NCBI GenBank assembly: GCA_009777515.1 | Contig: WRLR01000035.1 | Location: forward strand, 1-35,051 | Origin: Oscillospiraceae bacterium | GTDB taxonomy: Bacteria > Bacillota > Clostridia > WRLR01 | Reading direction: 5' to 3' | DNA length: 35,051 nt | Shown here: one piece after another, positions 8,632 through 16,969 of the stretch | Layout: the number at the start of each line of letters is the position of its first letter | Position numbering within the stretch: position 1 is the first letter of the stretch | Notes under the pieces: model-generated | The model's database searches: none | Seen by the model: only the letters and a program-made list of their open reading frames with translations | Told to the model about the DNA's origin: nothing | Position numbers and translations under genes: made by a program

Positions 8632-10397
8632 ACCCGCGCAAAGACGCCGGCGAGAATTCGCGTGACGGTGCAGGCGCAGGTTCGGGCGCAGATTCGGGTT
8701 CGGGCACAAGTTCGGGTTCAGGTGCAGGTGCGGGCGTTGGTACAGGTGTGGGTTCAGGTTCGGTTGCGAGTGCGGGCGCGGGTGCTAGCGCGGGCGTTGG
8801 TGCAGGCACAGGCGCCGCTGCGGCGCTGCTGCCCAGGCTGGCCGCCGGGAGCGGCGCGGCCCGCGCTGTCAGGTCCGCGTCCAGGCACATAAAATGGTTT
8901 TCGCGCGCCAGCAAGATAGTCACGTTCCTAAAGAGGCCCGAGCGGCTAACATCCTTTTTTTTCCTCTCGTCCATCGGCAGGGCGATCACAGCGGTCCCCG
9001 ACTCTTGCACGCGTACGCTGAAACGCACAGGCGTGTATCTCAACCGCAATATCGGCAACACGTTGACGCTCTGGGCGCTCAAATGGTTCGGCGAGCGCTT
9101 TGACGTTTTCTTCATATTATTCGTCGCGGCGCACGCGCTGCTGCCGTTCGCGCTCTACCGCAACCCCATCACCATAGCGGCGCTGGCGTTTCTGACGTTC
9201 AGCGCCTGCGCGCGCGTGGCGTTCGTGAGGAACCAGTCCGCAGTGTTTTCTCTCAAGCGCGTCGACCCAGTCTTTTTGCTGTATTTTTTGTCCATCGCGG
9301 CGTCGACGGTCTATTCCATGCTCGGCGCGGGCAGCGGGGCGGCCTCACTGACGACGTCGGTACTATACCTGGCCGCGATCTATTTTACGTTCCTCATTGC
9401 CAACGCGTATTATGAGCACTCGCGGCTCGTTATGCTGATCCGCGTTCTTGTCGGCGCGGCCACGCTGGTCGCGCTGTACGGTATATACCAGTATCTGCGC
9501 GGCATCCCCATCGACGTGACGCAGACGGACCAGACGACGGGCGGCGCAAGCCTCGCGATGGGGCGCGCGGACTCCACCCTCGGGAACCCCAATGTGCTTG
9601 CGGCGTGGCTGCTGCTGACCATCCCGTTTGCTGCTGCGCTGGCGTTTTTCGCAAAGAATTGGCTGCGCAAGGGCTTTGCCGCGTCCGTCGTGTTGTTGCT
9701 CGCCGTCAGCCTGCTGCTGACTCAGTCGCGCTCCGGCTGGGCGGGCCTGTTCGCGGCGGGCGTCGTCTTTGTCTTTTTGCTGGATTGGCGGCTGGTGCCC
9801 TTGTTCGCTGCGGCAGGCCTACTTTCGCTCCCGTTTTGGCCCAGGTTCATCCTCGACAGGCTGCTCATCGCCGGCGCCGACACGTCGAGCGTCTACCGTT
9901 GGACCATATACGCGGGAGCGTACCGGATGGCCTCGGCGAACTGGGCGACGGGCGTCGGGATAGGCTTGGAATACTTTAAGCGTCTGATAAACAATTACGT
10001 TTACTTCGCCTATGAAACGGCGCCTGTGCATTCGCACAACCTGCTGCTGCAGATTTGGCTGGAGTCCGGGATCGTCGCCGTGCTCTCGTTCCTATGGGCG
10101 CTGATCAGGCTGATAAAAAAAGGCGGGGCCTATATATTTAGCCAAAAGCGCGGCGCCACCCCCAATATTCCGGCACGCTACCGCCGTCCGGGCCCGGGCG
10201 GCGCGGCATACGAGACGCGCATGATATTGACGGCGTGCATTTCAGCTATGATCGGTTTTTTGGTTATGGGCTGCTTTGAATATGTCTGGTTTTTCCCCAG
10301 ATGCATGAACTACTTTTTCATGATAGTCGGCATCTTCTACTGCGCGGTCAACCTGTCCGCATCCGCCGCAAACAACAGCCCGCGCCCGCAACGTTAA
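8628..10397 (+). CDS. O-antigen ligase/polymerase-type membrane protein (Wzy_C family)
   Basis: The protein is 589 aa with about ten hydrophobic helices from residue 150 on. Family signatures are the STLGNPNVLAAWLL loop, LLLTQSRSGWAGLF, and the VHSHNLLLQIWLESG loop with the conserved His before a Gly-terminated helix. Such proteins join or polymerise lipid-linked glycans outside the membrane. In Gram-positives they serve capsule or teichuronic-type polymers. Residues 14-66 are a Gly/Ser/Ala/Val repeat (nt 8667-8825) that is not part of the family fold. The start overlaps the DUF4330 stop. A GT4 transferase and a MATE-type transporter are nearby on the other strand, which fits but does not prove a glycan locus. 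Confidence 0.8.
   Translation: MNPRKDAGENSRDGAGAGSGADSGSGTSSGSGAGAGVGTGVGSGSVASAGAGASAGVGAGTGAAAALLPRLAAGSGAARAVRSASRHIKWFSRASKIVTFLKRPERLTSFFFLSSIGRAITAVPDSCTRTLKRTGVYLNRNIGNTLTLWALKWFGERFDVFFILFVAAHALLPFALYRNPITIAALAFLTFSACARVAFVRNQSAVFSLKRVDPVFLLYFLSIAASTVYSMLGAGSGAASLTTSVLYLAAIYFTFLIANAYYEHSRLVMLIRVLVGAATLVALYGIYQYLRGIPIDVTQTDQTTGGASLAMGRADSTLGNPNVLAAWLLLTIPFAAALAFFAKNWLRKGFAASVVLLLAVSLLLTQSRSGWAGLFAAGVVFVFLLDWRLVPLFAAAGLLSLPFWPRFILDRLLIAGADTSSVYRWTIYAGAYRMASANWATGVGIGLEYFKRLINNYVYFAYETAPVHSHNLLLQIWLESGIVAVLSFLWALIRLIKKGGAYIFSQKRGATPNIPARYRRPGPGGAAYETRMILTACISAMIGFLVMGCFEYVWFFPRCMNYFFMIVGIFYCAVNLSASAANNSPRPQR
8667..8825 (+). repeat. In-frame GC-rich repeat coding Gly/Ser/Ala tract
   Basis: A run of six-base steps of the form GGTGCG or GGTTCG, with changes, encodes alternating Gly and Ser/Ala/Val at the N terminus of the ligase-like protein. 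It is cytoplasmic by topology and outside the membrane domain. Confidence 0.7.
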
Positions 10398-10415
10398 TAA
10401 TTTTTAATTTTATGG

Positions 10416-11549
10416 CTACGGAGTCAGTATATGAATTGCCGGTTCTTCCTGATCTATTGTAATTTCAAACCCAAATATATCCCCAAATTCTTCGAACGTA
10501 TACTGCCTGTCGGGAAGCTGAAACGGTTCTCCGTTTTTTGTCACGTCCCAATGATAGCGGAGAGCCTCCCAGTCTTTTTTTTCCGCAGAATTGTCGCTCC
10601 TAACCGCGAGCCAAACATCGCCGTTGATGGTCCAAGTCCTTATTTCATCATCAACCATGTAATCGCCATCTATTTGACTGACATATTTAGTGATAATGCC
10701 GTCTTTGCCAAATACTTCCATTGTATTTATCATGTATGTTCCCGTAGACTTATTATAAGAGTAATAATGATGTTCTCTGGATATATTTTCTTGGTTTAAA
10801 TATATTATAAAGATAGTTCTCGCAGGAAAACGTTCCCAAACGTCATAAGGCAACTCTTCTCTTCCAATGTACCCGTCCCTCATCATATCCAAATACCTTT
10901 CTTGCATCTTCGTCAAGTTATCTGCCTGCGCGTTTTGATTTTCGGCGCTACGTTCATCCAAAAAACGATAAAATAAAATCACACTGGCGTCTGAGGAATT
11001 GATATATATGCCGGGATATGAATAACTGATATAATTAGATTCTGAGGGATTGATTGGGTAAAATGGAAACGGTTTTAGCGACGTTATTGTGTTCTCAACT
11101 ATTTGCGGCACATTTTCTAGATCATAGAAACTCGAAACCGTTATATTAATGCCGTTACTGTCTAAAATCCCGTCACTGTCCCTTCTTTCAAATAATTCCA
11201 CCGGCAAATCGGAATGGATAGCATTTAGCGCAACATCTTTTTGTTTGTCGAACAACGCACAGGCATAGTTGCTCGTTGGGTCAGTTCCATATGGTCCAAG
11301 CTGGGAGTTGTAAACACCAGCCACAACTTCAAATTCAACGCCATTGTCATCTTTAAAATAGTAAATGTTTTTAGCATAGCCATCGCTGGTTTTGCTTTCT
11401 TTTAAAGCTGTATACCGGTACCCGATTTTCATTGAGGATTCCAAACCCAATTCTACTTTGTCAAGCGAACGAGGCTCCCCGCAACTTGACATACATGCTA
11501 CTACCATAACCGCAGCTATGATAGTTGTAACCTTATTTTTGATGTGCAT
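10416..11549 (-). CDS. Hypothetical AT-rich lipoprotein
   Basis: The protein is about 377 aa and I do not recognise its family. It starts with a lipoprotein signal: a charged MHIKNKV, a hydrophobic core, then VVAC with Cys19 (or a second Cys at 23) as the lipidation site. The rest is rich in Tyr, Asn and Asp with no membrane segment. The chosen ATG at 11549 has GGAG about nine bases before it. An ATG at 11564 has none. Base use is clearly more AT-rich than in the flanking genes, which suggests transfer or a different selective history. A 14-nt match to the end of the dispersed hairpin element lies just upstream (11566-11579). It runs towards the ligase gene and ends 18 bp from it. Confidence 0.7.
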   Translation of the reverse strand: MHIKNKVTTIIAAVMVVACMSSCGEPRSLDKVELGLESSMKIGYRYTALKESKTSDGYAKNIYYFKDDNGVEFEVVAGVYNSQLGPYGTDPTSNYACALFDKQKDVALNAIHSDLPVELFERRDSDGILDSNGINITVSSFYDLENVPQIVENTITSLKPFPFYPINPSESNYISYSYPGIYINSSDASVILFYRFLDERSAENQNAQADNLTKMQERYLDMMRDGYIGREELPYDVWERFPARTIFIIYLNQENISREHHYYSYNKSTGTYMINTMEVFGKDGIITKYVSQIDGDYMVDDEIRTWTINGDVWLAVRSDNSAEKKDWEALRYHWDVTKNGEPFQLPDRQYTFEEFGDIFGFEITIDQEEPAIHILTP

Positions 11550-11565
11550 AATATATTTCTCCATA

Positions 11566-11579
11566 TTTACAATCGCCTA
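11566..11579 (-). repeat. Solo terminal sequence of the dispersed hairpin element
   Basis: TTTACAATCGCCTA is identical to the terminus of the element at 29038-29168 and close to that at 16766-16894. No second end is seen. It lies 17 bp before the lipoprotein start at 11549, a position similar to the full copies. Confidence 0.4.
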
Positions 11580-11625
11580 TAGTTTACGCATTTTATAGGT
11601 TCAGTTAATACATATAGTATATTAT

Positions 11626-12735
11626 TCAATAAAAGGATGCGAATGTTTTTTCCAGCATGTCGCCCAGCGAGAACTTTTCCTCTATCGTGCGCAGCGCGGC
11701 CTGCCTTTTCGCGTTGACCAGCGCGCCGCCGCCCATCCGGAACGCCTGTATCGAGCGGCACAGCGCGTCCACGTCCCCATATGCGACGAGCTCGCCGCAG
11801 CCGTTCTCATTGTTGACTATCTCGCTGTTGCCGCCCATGTCCGTGGCAATGACGGGCAGCCCGCACGCAAGCGCTTCCAAAATTAAAAAGCTCAGCGCCT
11901 CGTGCTGTGATGGGTTGACATAGACGTCCGATGCGTAAAACAATGGTTTAATGTCGCTGACAAAGCCCGCAAAAGTGACGACCCCTGACAGCCCGAGGGA
12001 TCTAGCCTGTTCGCGCACCTCCGCCTCCAGCGGGCCGTCCCCCGCCAGGACGACGCGCAGCCTCTCTGTGCCATGCAGGCCCGCCAGCCTCGCCAGCGCG
12101 TCCAGCAGGAAGCGGTGCCCCTTGTCGTGCGCAAAACGCGACGCGCACAGAAAAACCTGCTCGTCATCCGCGATACCGTATGCCCTCCGCGCGCCCGCGC
12201 GCACAGCGCCGTAGTCCGCGCCGGGCCGCCAGGCCGCCGGGTCGACGGCGTTGTGTATCACAATGATTTTGCTTTTCGCATTGCCGTTTTTGACAAGGCG
12301 CGGCGCGCCTGCCTCGCATACGGATATGATCCTGTAGTCGGCGCGCGTCATCACGCGGTTGGCAAGCCGCACGGGCAGGCTGTTCGCGGTCACAAAGTGG
12401 TTCGTGTATACGACTCTTATATATCGGTTGAACAGGATTTTAGAGAGGATCGCTATATAGTTTTCGCGGAGGTAGTTGGTATGTATTACGCCGATCTTCA
12501 GGTCCTCGCAGAGCATGGCCAGGCGCCGTGCCGCAGCAATGTCGAACGGGCCGCGCATGACGATCTGGTGGCACCCGACGCCGGCGCCTTGCATGTGATC
12601 GAGCAAGGGGCCCGGCTCATTGTATGCGAAAAACGGGCGCATGCCGTAGCTTTCCGCGCGCTCGGCCAATGTCCGCACATAGCGCTCCGTCCCCGCCTTG
12701 CCTGCATGGTTGATGAGAAACAGGATATTAGCCAT
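11626..12735 (-). CDS. Glycosyltransferase family 4 protein
   Basis: The protein is 369 aa with two Rossmann-like halves. The N-terminal domain opens MANILFLINHAGKAGTERYV, with the Gly-rich acceptor loop. The C-terminal GT4 domain has VVLAGDGPLEAEV, the VTFAGFVSDI strand, YASDVYVNPSQHEALSFLIL and the EX7E motif ending in LEALACGLPVIATDMGG. It would transfer a sugar from a nucleotide donor to a lipid-linked or surface glycan at the inner membrane face, keeping donor stereochemistry. The ATG is the family start, although the ribosome site is weak. It lies 90 bp downstream of the MATE gene in the same direction, so co-transcription is likely. Confidence 0.88.
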   Translation of the reverse strand: MANILFLINHAGKAGTERYVRTLAERAESYGMRPFFAYNEPGPLLDHMQGAGVGCHQIVMRGPFDIAAARRLAMLCEDLKIGVIHTNYLRENYIAILSKILFNRYIRVVYTNHFVTANSLPVRLANRVMTRADYRIISVCEAGAPRLVKNGNAKSKIIVIHNAVDPAAWRPGADYGAVRAGARRAYGIADDEQVFLCASRFAHDKGHRFLLDALARLAGLHGTERLRVVLAGDGPLEAEVREQARSLGLSGVVTFAGFVSDIKPLFYASDVYVNPSQHEALSFLILEALACGLPVIATDMGGNSEIVNNENGCGELVAYGDVDALCRSIQAFRMGGGALVNAKRQAALRTIEEKFSLGDMLEKTFASFY

Positions 12736-12783
12736 GTGCCAAGGTTATATCGAAAAACGCCCGCTGTCAAATGCGCCTATATC

Positions 12784-12828
12784 ATAATTTAGATAATTTA
12801 GATAATTTTAATAATTTAGTTATCTTAG
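12784..12828 (+). repeat. 9-bp tandem repeat reaching into the MATE stop codon
   Basis: ATAATTTAG occurs at 12784-12792, 12793-12801 and 12811-12819, with ATAATTTTA between at 12802-12810 and a degenerate TTATCTTAG at 12820-12828. The last unit contains the stop codon of the MATE gene on the minus strand. Confidence 0.85.
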
Positions 12829-14183
12829 ATATCTGCGGTTCGCGTGAGGTTCTTCATCCAATTAAACCGGTTGATCTTCACAACCGCTACGAAGCACTTG
12901 AGCAGTTGATCGCACTTTAAGCACGCGAACACGATCCAAGGCGGCATGCCGCTCACCGTTGCAATGATGGCCAGGGGCAATACGACGCCGAATACGAAGA
13001 TTGTGTCGTTCTTGAATACGAATGATACATCCCCGCCCGATTTGACCAGCCCGAACAGGCATGTGGCTTGATAGCATGTCCCAACAGTGGTGATCGCCAA
13101 TATATTGATGAACTGCGCCGCGTAAGAACGCGCCAGCGCCGATATGCTGTAAAGTGAAATGAAAGGATCGCGCAACATGAAGATTATCGATCCGGAAAAT
13201 AATCCGACGAACGCAAATATCAATTGTACCGTTTTGGCGTACTCTTTCATTTTTTCATATTGCCCCGCGCCGACGGTTTTTCCGGTGATTACGCCGACTG
13301 CGGAGGATAGCCCGTTCATCCAGATAAATATCAAGCTGGAAAGCATGCCGGCGACGCTTGCAGCGGTGATTGCTTCAGAATCAAAACGCCCCAGTATCGC
13401 GCTGCTCACCAACATATTGACCGACCATACGATGTTCCCGCCCACAATAGGCAGCCCGTAGCGGATAAAATCGCTTAGCAACAATCGATCGAATTGGAAA
13501 AAGTCTTTGATCGTCAGTTTCAATTTTTTATCGACAAAAAATATATACAAAATTGCGAGGCTTAGTTCAACTAGCCGCGATATAACTGTGGCTATCGCAG
13601 CGCCCCTGATGCCCATCACGGGAAATCCCAATTTGCCAAAAATGAGGATATAATTGAGCGAAACGTTTACAGACAGCGTGGCGAATGAAATATACATGCC
13701 GATTTTTGCCGTTTCCACCCCGCGCATCGCCGAAATCAATACCTGCGAGATCGCAAAAGGCATATATGAACAGGCGACTATCCGTAAATATGCGGCGCCC
13801 TCCGCGATCACGCCCGCATCGTTGGTAAACAAGCTGATTATTTGGCTAGAAAATATCAAGCAAACGGTGGTCAATACTGCGCTCGGCGCGAGTGTAAACA
13901 TCGTGCCTATCGAAACGACCTTTTTTATGCTGTTTCTATCGTCTTTGCCCCAATACTGCGCTGCCAGGATGAGGAGCGCCCCGGTCGTCCCGCCGATGTA
14001 CATGACGATCAGCGTATGCGGCTGGTTGCCCATATATACGCCCGAAACGGCGTTGTCGCCCAATCGCCCGACCATGAGGTTGTCTGCGAAATTGACGGCG
14101 AACGTCACTAAATTTTGCAACGATATCGGGATCGCAAGCCGTAGCAACGTTTTGTAAAAAGATCTGTCGCGCGTCAAAACCAT
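12825..14183 (-). CDS. MATE-family efflux transporter
   Basis: The protein is 452 aa with about twelve hydrophobic helices and the two-fold MATE pattern. The first half carries IPISLQNLVTFAVNFADNLMVGRLGD, the typical start of the NorM/DinF-like group, then GGTTGALLILAAQYWGKDD. The second half repeats this with GLPIVGGNIVWSVNMLVSSAILG and GVITGKTVGAGQYEKMKEYA. It would export a solute using a Na+ or H+ gradient. Substrates range from drugs to metabolites and cannot be told from sequence. A glycan-precursor flippase role is possible given the adjacent glycosyltransferase but is inference. AGGAAAGGG precedes the ATG. The gene is somewhat more AT-rich than most of the window. Confidence 0.9.
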   Translation of the reverse strand: MVLTRDRSFYKTLLRLAIPISLQNLVTFAVNFADNLMVGRLGDNAVSGVYMGNQPHTLIVMYIGGTTGALLILAAQYWGKDDRNSIKKVVSIGTMFTLAPSAVLTTVCLIFSSQIISLFTNDAGVIAEGAAYLRIVACSYMPFAISQVLISAMRGVETAKIGMYISFATLSVNVSLNYILIFGKLGFPVMGIRGAAIATVISRLVELSLAILYIFFVDKKLKLTIKDFFQFDRLLLSDFIRYGLPIVGGNIVWSVNMLVSSAILGRFDSEAITAASVAGMLSSLIFIWMNGLSSAVGVITGKTVGAGQYEKMKEYAKTVQLIFAFVGLFSGSIIFMLRDPFISLYSISALARSYAAQFINILAITTVGTCYQATCLFGLVKSGGDVSFVFKNDTIFVFGVVLPLAIIATVSGMPPWIVFACLKCDQLLKCFVAVVKINRFNWMKNLTRTADI

Positions 14184-14311
14184 GTTTCGATCCCTTTCCT
14201 AAGCCGCCAATAGCAAAATAGATGGGTTCGCGGTTTTCAGTTCCGCGCGGCTGCGCGCGTTCCGCGCCAATATATTAGCACAGCCAACCCAAAGTGGCAA
14301 ACAATTGAATA

Positions 14312-14381
14312 AATAGAAAAGTAAAATGAATAGAAAAGTTAATAGAAAAGCAAATAGAAAAGTAAAAAGCAAGTAGAAAAT
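14312..14381 (+). repeat. A-rich AATAGAAAAG repeats in the 14184-14503 gap
   Basis: AATAGAAAAG occurs at 14312-14321, 14329-14338, 14341-14350 and 14353-14362, with a variant near 14371-14380. Spacing is 17, 12, 12 and 18 bp. The rest of this 320-bp gap shows no gene. It lies between the PPIase stop and the MATE start, both on the minus strand. Confidence 0.75.
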
Positions 14382-14503
14382 ACGATAATAAGGCGATACG
14401 ACGACAGGGCACGCTTATAGGTACGCTTATATTTTCAAAGCATAGCGAATAGAACGTTATTAATTGCTTATTAATTTTCGAATATGAAATATATGAAATG
14501 CAG

Positions 14504-15727
14504 CTACGATATGCTCTCCAGCACTTCTTTGTCCACTTTTAGGGCGTAGGCGGGGTCCGTTTGCCATTCGGCTATGCGCTCGGCCAGCTTGCTCTCCCTG
14601 AGCGCATGCTCTATTTCCGGCGCCAAGTCCTCATATGCCCTGTGTATGCGCCCCTCAAGGTGTACGACATAATAGCCGTACGACGTTTCGACAATGGCGT
14701 AGTCGCCCTCTTTAGCTTCTTCGAACGCCCATTCCAATATTTCCTCAGGCTCGTATGGGTCGTCCCTGGCTACCATGCGCTCGCCGCCTCCCAGCGCGGC
14801 GCCGGGCTCCTCGGAAATTTGCGTGGCCAGGCTGGCCATGTCGGCGCCGGCTATCAGCTTGTCCAACGTGTCTTCTGCCAGCTTTTTGGTTTCCTCGGCG
14901 GAGCGCTCTGATTTTAAATCCGCGCCTTCCATGAGGAACAATATCTGTTGAAACCTGACCATGTCGCCGTATGCGTACAGGTTTTGTTCGTAATATTCAC
15001 GGACATCGCCTTCCGTTATGATGATGGCGTCACGCTCGTCCTCGTACAGCTTGTCCCGCAACGCGACCGATTCGCTGATCTTCCAATAGTCCGCAAGGTC
15101 GATCCCGTATTCGTCGGAGAGGATTTTTTCAAATGCGTCCTTGCCACCAAACCGGTCTATCTGCGCTTTAACGTCCATGTTGATGTTTTCGTAGTCGTCC
15201 TGGTCGAGTGCGATCCCCCGGCTCTCCGCAACCGCTTCGCAAATCTTGAGGCGATGGAGCTCTGCCAATACCTTATCGCGAGCCTCGTCGAGGCGCGTCG
15301 TCCCGTTCGACGCGGTCCGCGTCCAAAACAGCACGTCCTCGTCGTCGCCCGCCTCGATCCCGGTATTGAGAAGAAGGGCACTTTTGAACGCGTTCAGCAT
15401 ATATCGGAATTCCGGCTGCGTGACAGCTAGTCCAGCCACCTGCGCGACGGGTGGGAGAGCCGCGCCGGCCGGCGCTCCTATATAATCGGCGAATTCGGCG
15501 TCTACCCCCGAGTCCTCGATGTCCTCTGTGTAGGCTGCAACCGTGGTTTGGGCGGTCGTCGCTACGGGCGCCGCAGTCGTTTGTGCGGGCGTTGCAACTT
15601 CCGCAGTGGTCTGCGCCGTGGTCTCTACATTTCCGCCCGCGCCGCAACCGACCGCTGCCACCAGCAAGGCGACCAACAGCGCTGCAAGTACAGCCGTTCT
15701 ATATATAGCATGAAAATGTAATTTCAT
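14504..15727 (-). CDS. Parvulin-type peptidyl-prolyl isomerase lipoprotein (PrsA/SurA-like foldase)
   Basis: The protein is 407 aa. A signal peptide ends in VAAVGC, with Cys28 as lipidation site, followed by a Thr/Ala/Gln/Pro linker (about residues 33-60) that tethers the protein to the membrane. A helical SurA-like N domain follows, then a rotamase domain: VREYYEQNLYAYGDMVRFQQIL, SEEPGAALGGG and YGYYVVHLEGR. It would help secreted proteins fold outside the membrane. The ATG at 15727 has GGGGTG six bases upstream. A GTG at 15736 overlaps that site and is less likely. A promoter lies at 15773-15800. Confidence 0.83.
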   Translation of the reverse strand: MKLHFHAIYRTAVLAALLVALLVAAVGCGAGGNVETTAQTTAEVATPAQTTAAPVATTAQTTVAAYTEDIEDSGVDAEFADYIGAPAGAALPPVAQVAGLAVTQPEFRYMLNAFKSALLLNTGIEAGDDEDVLFWTRTASNGTTRLDEARDKVLAELHRLKICEAVAESRGIALDQDDYENINMDVKAQIDRFGGKDAFEKILSDEYGIDLADYWKISESVALRDKLYEDERDAIIITEGDVREYYEQNLYAYGDMVRFQQILFLMEGADLKSERSAEETKKLAEDTLDKLIAGADMASLATQISEEPGAALGGGERMVARDDPYEPEEILEWAFEEAKEGDYAIVETSYGYYVVHLEGRIHRAYEDLAPEIEHALRESKLAERIAEWQTDPAYALKVDKEVLESIS

Positions 15728-15772
15728 CTTGCTCACCCCGTTAATATGCTAACCACCATATTTTCATATCTA

Positions 15773-15800
15773 TCTATACCCGCTAACGGCCATGCGTCAA
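15773..15800 (-). promoter_or_regulatory. Candidate sigma-A promoter for the PPIase gene
   Basis: On the minus strand TTGACG (15795-15800) and TATAGA (15773-15778) are 16 bp apart. Transcription would start about 40 nt before the ATG at 15727. Confidence 0.5.
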
Positions 15801-15882
15801 CAACGTAAAATTTTTTACATGAAAAATGTATGATCGTCGTGCCTTGTTGCGGCGCGATAAGCGTCTACTGCGTAGCCGGGAC

Positions 15883-15918
15883 ATCGCGCCATACGAGGGC
15901 ATCGCGCCATACGAGGGC
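15883..15918 (+). repeat. 18-bp perfect tandem duplication
   Basis: ATCGCGCCATACGAGGGC is repeated exactly at 15883-15900 and 15901-15918. It lies just after the sirtuin stop and before the PPIase promoter. Confidence 0.9.
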
Positions 15919-15928
15919 GTTTTGTATG

Positions 15929-16735
15929 CTATCTTGTTTTTGGTATGTCTACTTTGGACATCACTTCGCCGATGCCGTGCCTTATCACCATTAACGCGCG
16001 GGAGTCGCTGTCCGTCCCGCTTTTGTTGATAATGATCAATTTATCGCCCCTGTAGTATTGAACCAGCCCCGCAGCCGGATACACGACCAGCGACGTCCCG
16101 CCGATTATCAGAACGTCCGCCTGCCTGATGTATTTGATGGCGAGCGCGATGTCGTCCTGGTTCAAGCTCTCTTCGTAAAGCACCACGCCGGGCTTGACTA
16201 TTCCCCCGCAGCCGCAGGTGGGCACGCCCTCCGAGCGGGCGACATAGCCCACATCATATGACTGCCCGCAACGGAGGCAGTTGTTGCGGTGCACGCTGCC
16301 ATGTAGCTCGACGACATTTTTCGATCCGGCTTTTTGGTGCAGCCCGTCAATGTTCTGCGTGACGACTGCGCTCAGCCTGCCGTCGCGCTCCAGCTCCGCG
16401 AGCTTCAAATGCGCCGGGTTGGGCGCGGCGTCCAAGTACAGGATGTTAGCCCTGTAATACGAAAAAAAGGCTTCGGTATTGGCCATAAAAAACGAGTGGC
16501 TCAATATTTTCTCAGGCGGTATTGTTGGTTCCGAAGGAAACGTTTGTTCCGCTGGAACAGCATTGCGCGTGCCGCCGCGCGTACTGCTGTACAGGCCACC
16601 GGCGCTCCGGAAATCCGGTATACCGCTCTCCGTCGAGACGCCCGCGCCGCCAAAAAACACGATGTTGCTACTGCTTGCCAACACCGCGTTCAACTGTTCG
16701 ATATATAAATGATTATCCGATGCGTCGCCGTTCAT
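15929..16735 (-). CDS. cobB: Sir2-family NAD-dependent protein deacylase
   Basis: The protein is 268 aa. It removes acyl groups from lysines using NAD+ in the cytoplasm. Motifs are all present: FFGGAGVSTESGIPDFRS for NAD binding, TQNIDGLHQKAG, the catalytic His in VVELHGSVH, a zinc site CLRC followed by CGC, and GTSLVVYPAAG. Between the LYSS segment and PPEKILSHSFF there is an extra stretch of about 20 residues with a TFPSEPTIP-like composition not usual in the family. The gene heads a minus-strand pair with the PPIase, but a 200-bp gap with a promoter separates them. The hairpin element at 16766-16894 lies 30 bp in front of its start. Confidence 0.92.
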   Translation of the reverse strand: MNGDASDNHLYIEQLNAVLASSSNIVFFGGAGVSTESGIPDFRSAGGLYSSTRGGTRNAVPAEQTFPSEPTIPPEKILSHSFFMANTEAFFSYYRANILYLDAAPNPAHLKLAELERDGRLSAVVTQNIDGLHQKAGSKNVVELHGSVHRNNCLRCGQSYDVGYVARSEGVPTCGCGGIVKPGVVLYEESLNQDDIALAIKYIRQADVLIIGGTSLVVYPAAGLVQYYRGDKLIIINKSGTDSDSRALMVIRHGIGEVMSKVDIPKTR

Positions 16736-16765
16736 ATAATAATTTACCTCATATATTTACCCAAA

Positions 16766-16894
16766 TAGGCGATTGTAAAAGTCGCGGACGCACAATGTGC
16801 GTCCATACATATGGGCAGCCAATTTTGCATATATACAAAATGTTGTAGGGGCGAACAGTGTTCGCCCGTAAAATACCGGTTTTTCAATCGCTTA
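16766..16894 (+). mobile_element. MITE/REP-like hairpin element, copy A
   Basis: This 129-bp element has terminal repeats TAGGCGATTGTAAAA and (reverse complement of the right end) TAAGCGATTGAAAAA. Inside are two 19-bp palindromes, GGACGCACAATGTGCGTCC and GGGCGAACAGTGTTCGCCC, and an AT-rich central hairpin TTTTG...CAAAA. TA dinucleotides stand at both ends. A near-identical copy lies inverted at 29038-29168. It codes for nothing and would need a transposase supplied elsewhere. Confidence 0.8.
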
Positions 16895-16969
16895 TTACCC
16901 TAAATTCGCACAGCAAACATGCGTTTAACGTGCTAAACCAGTTTCACTAGTTTTGCCTATTTCACATGT

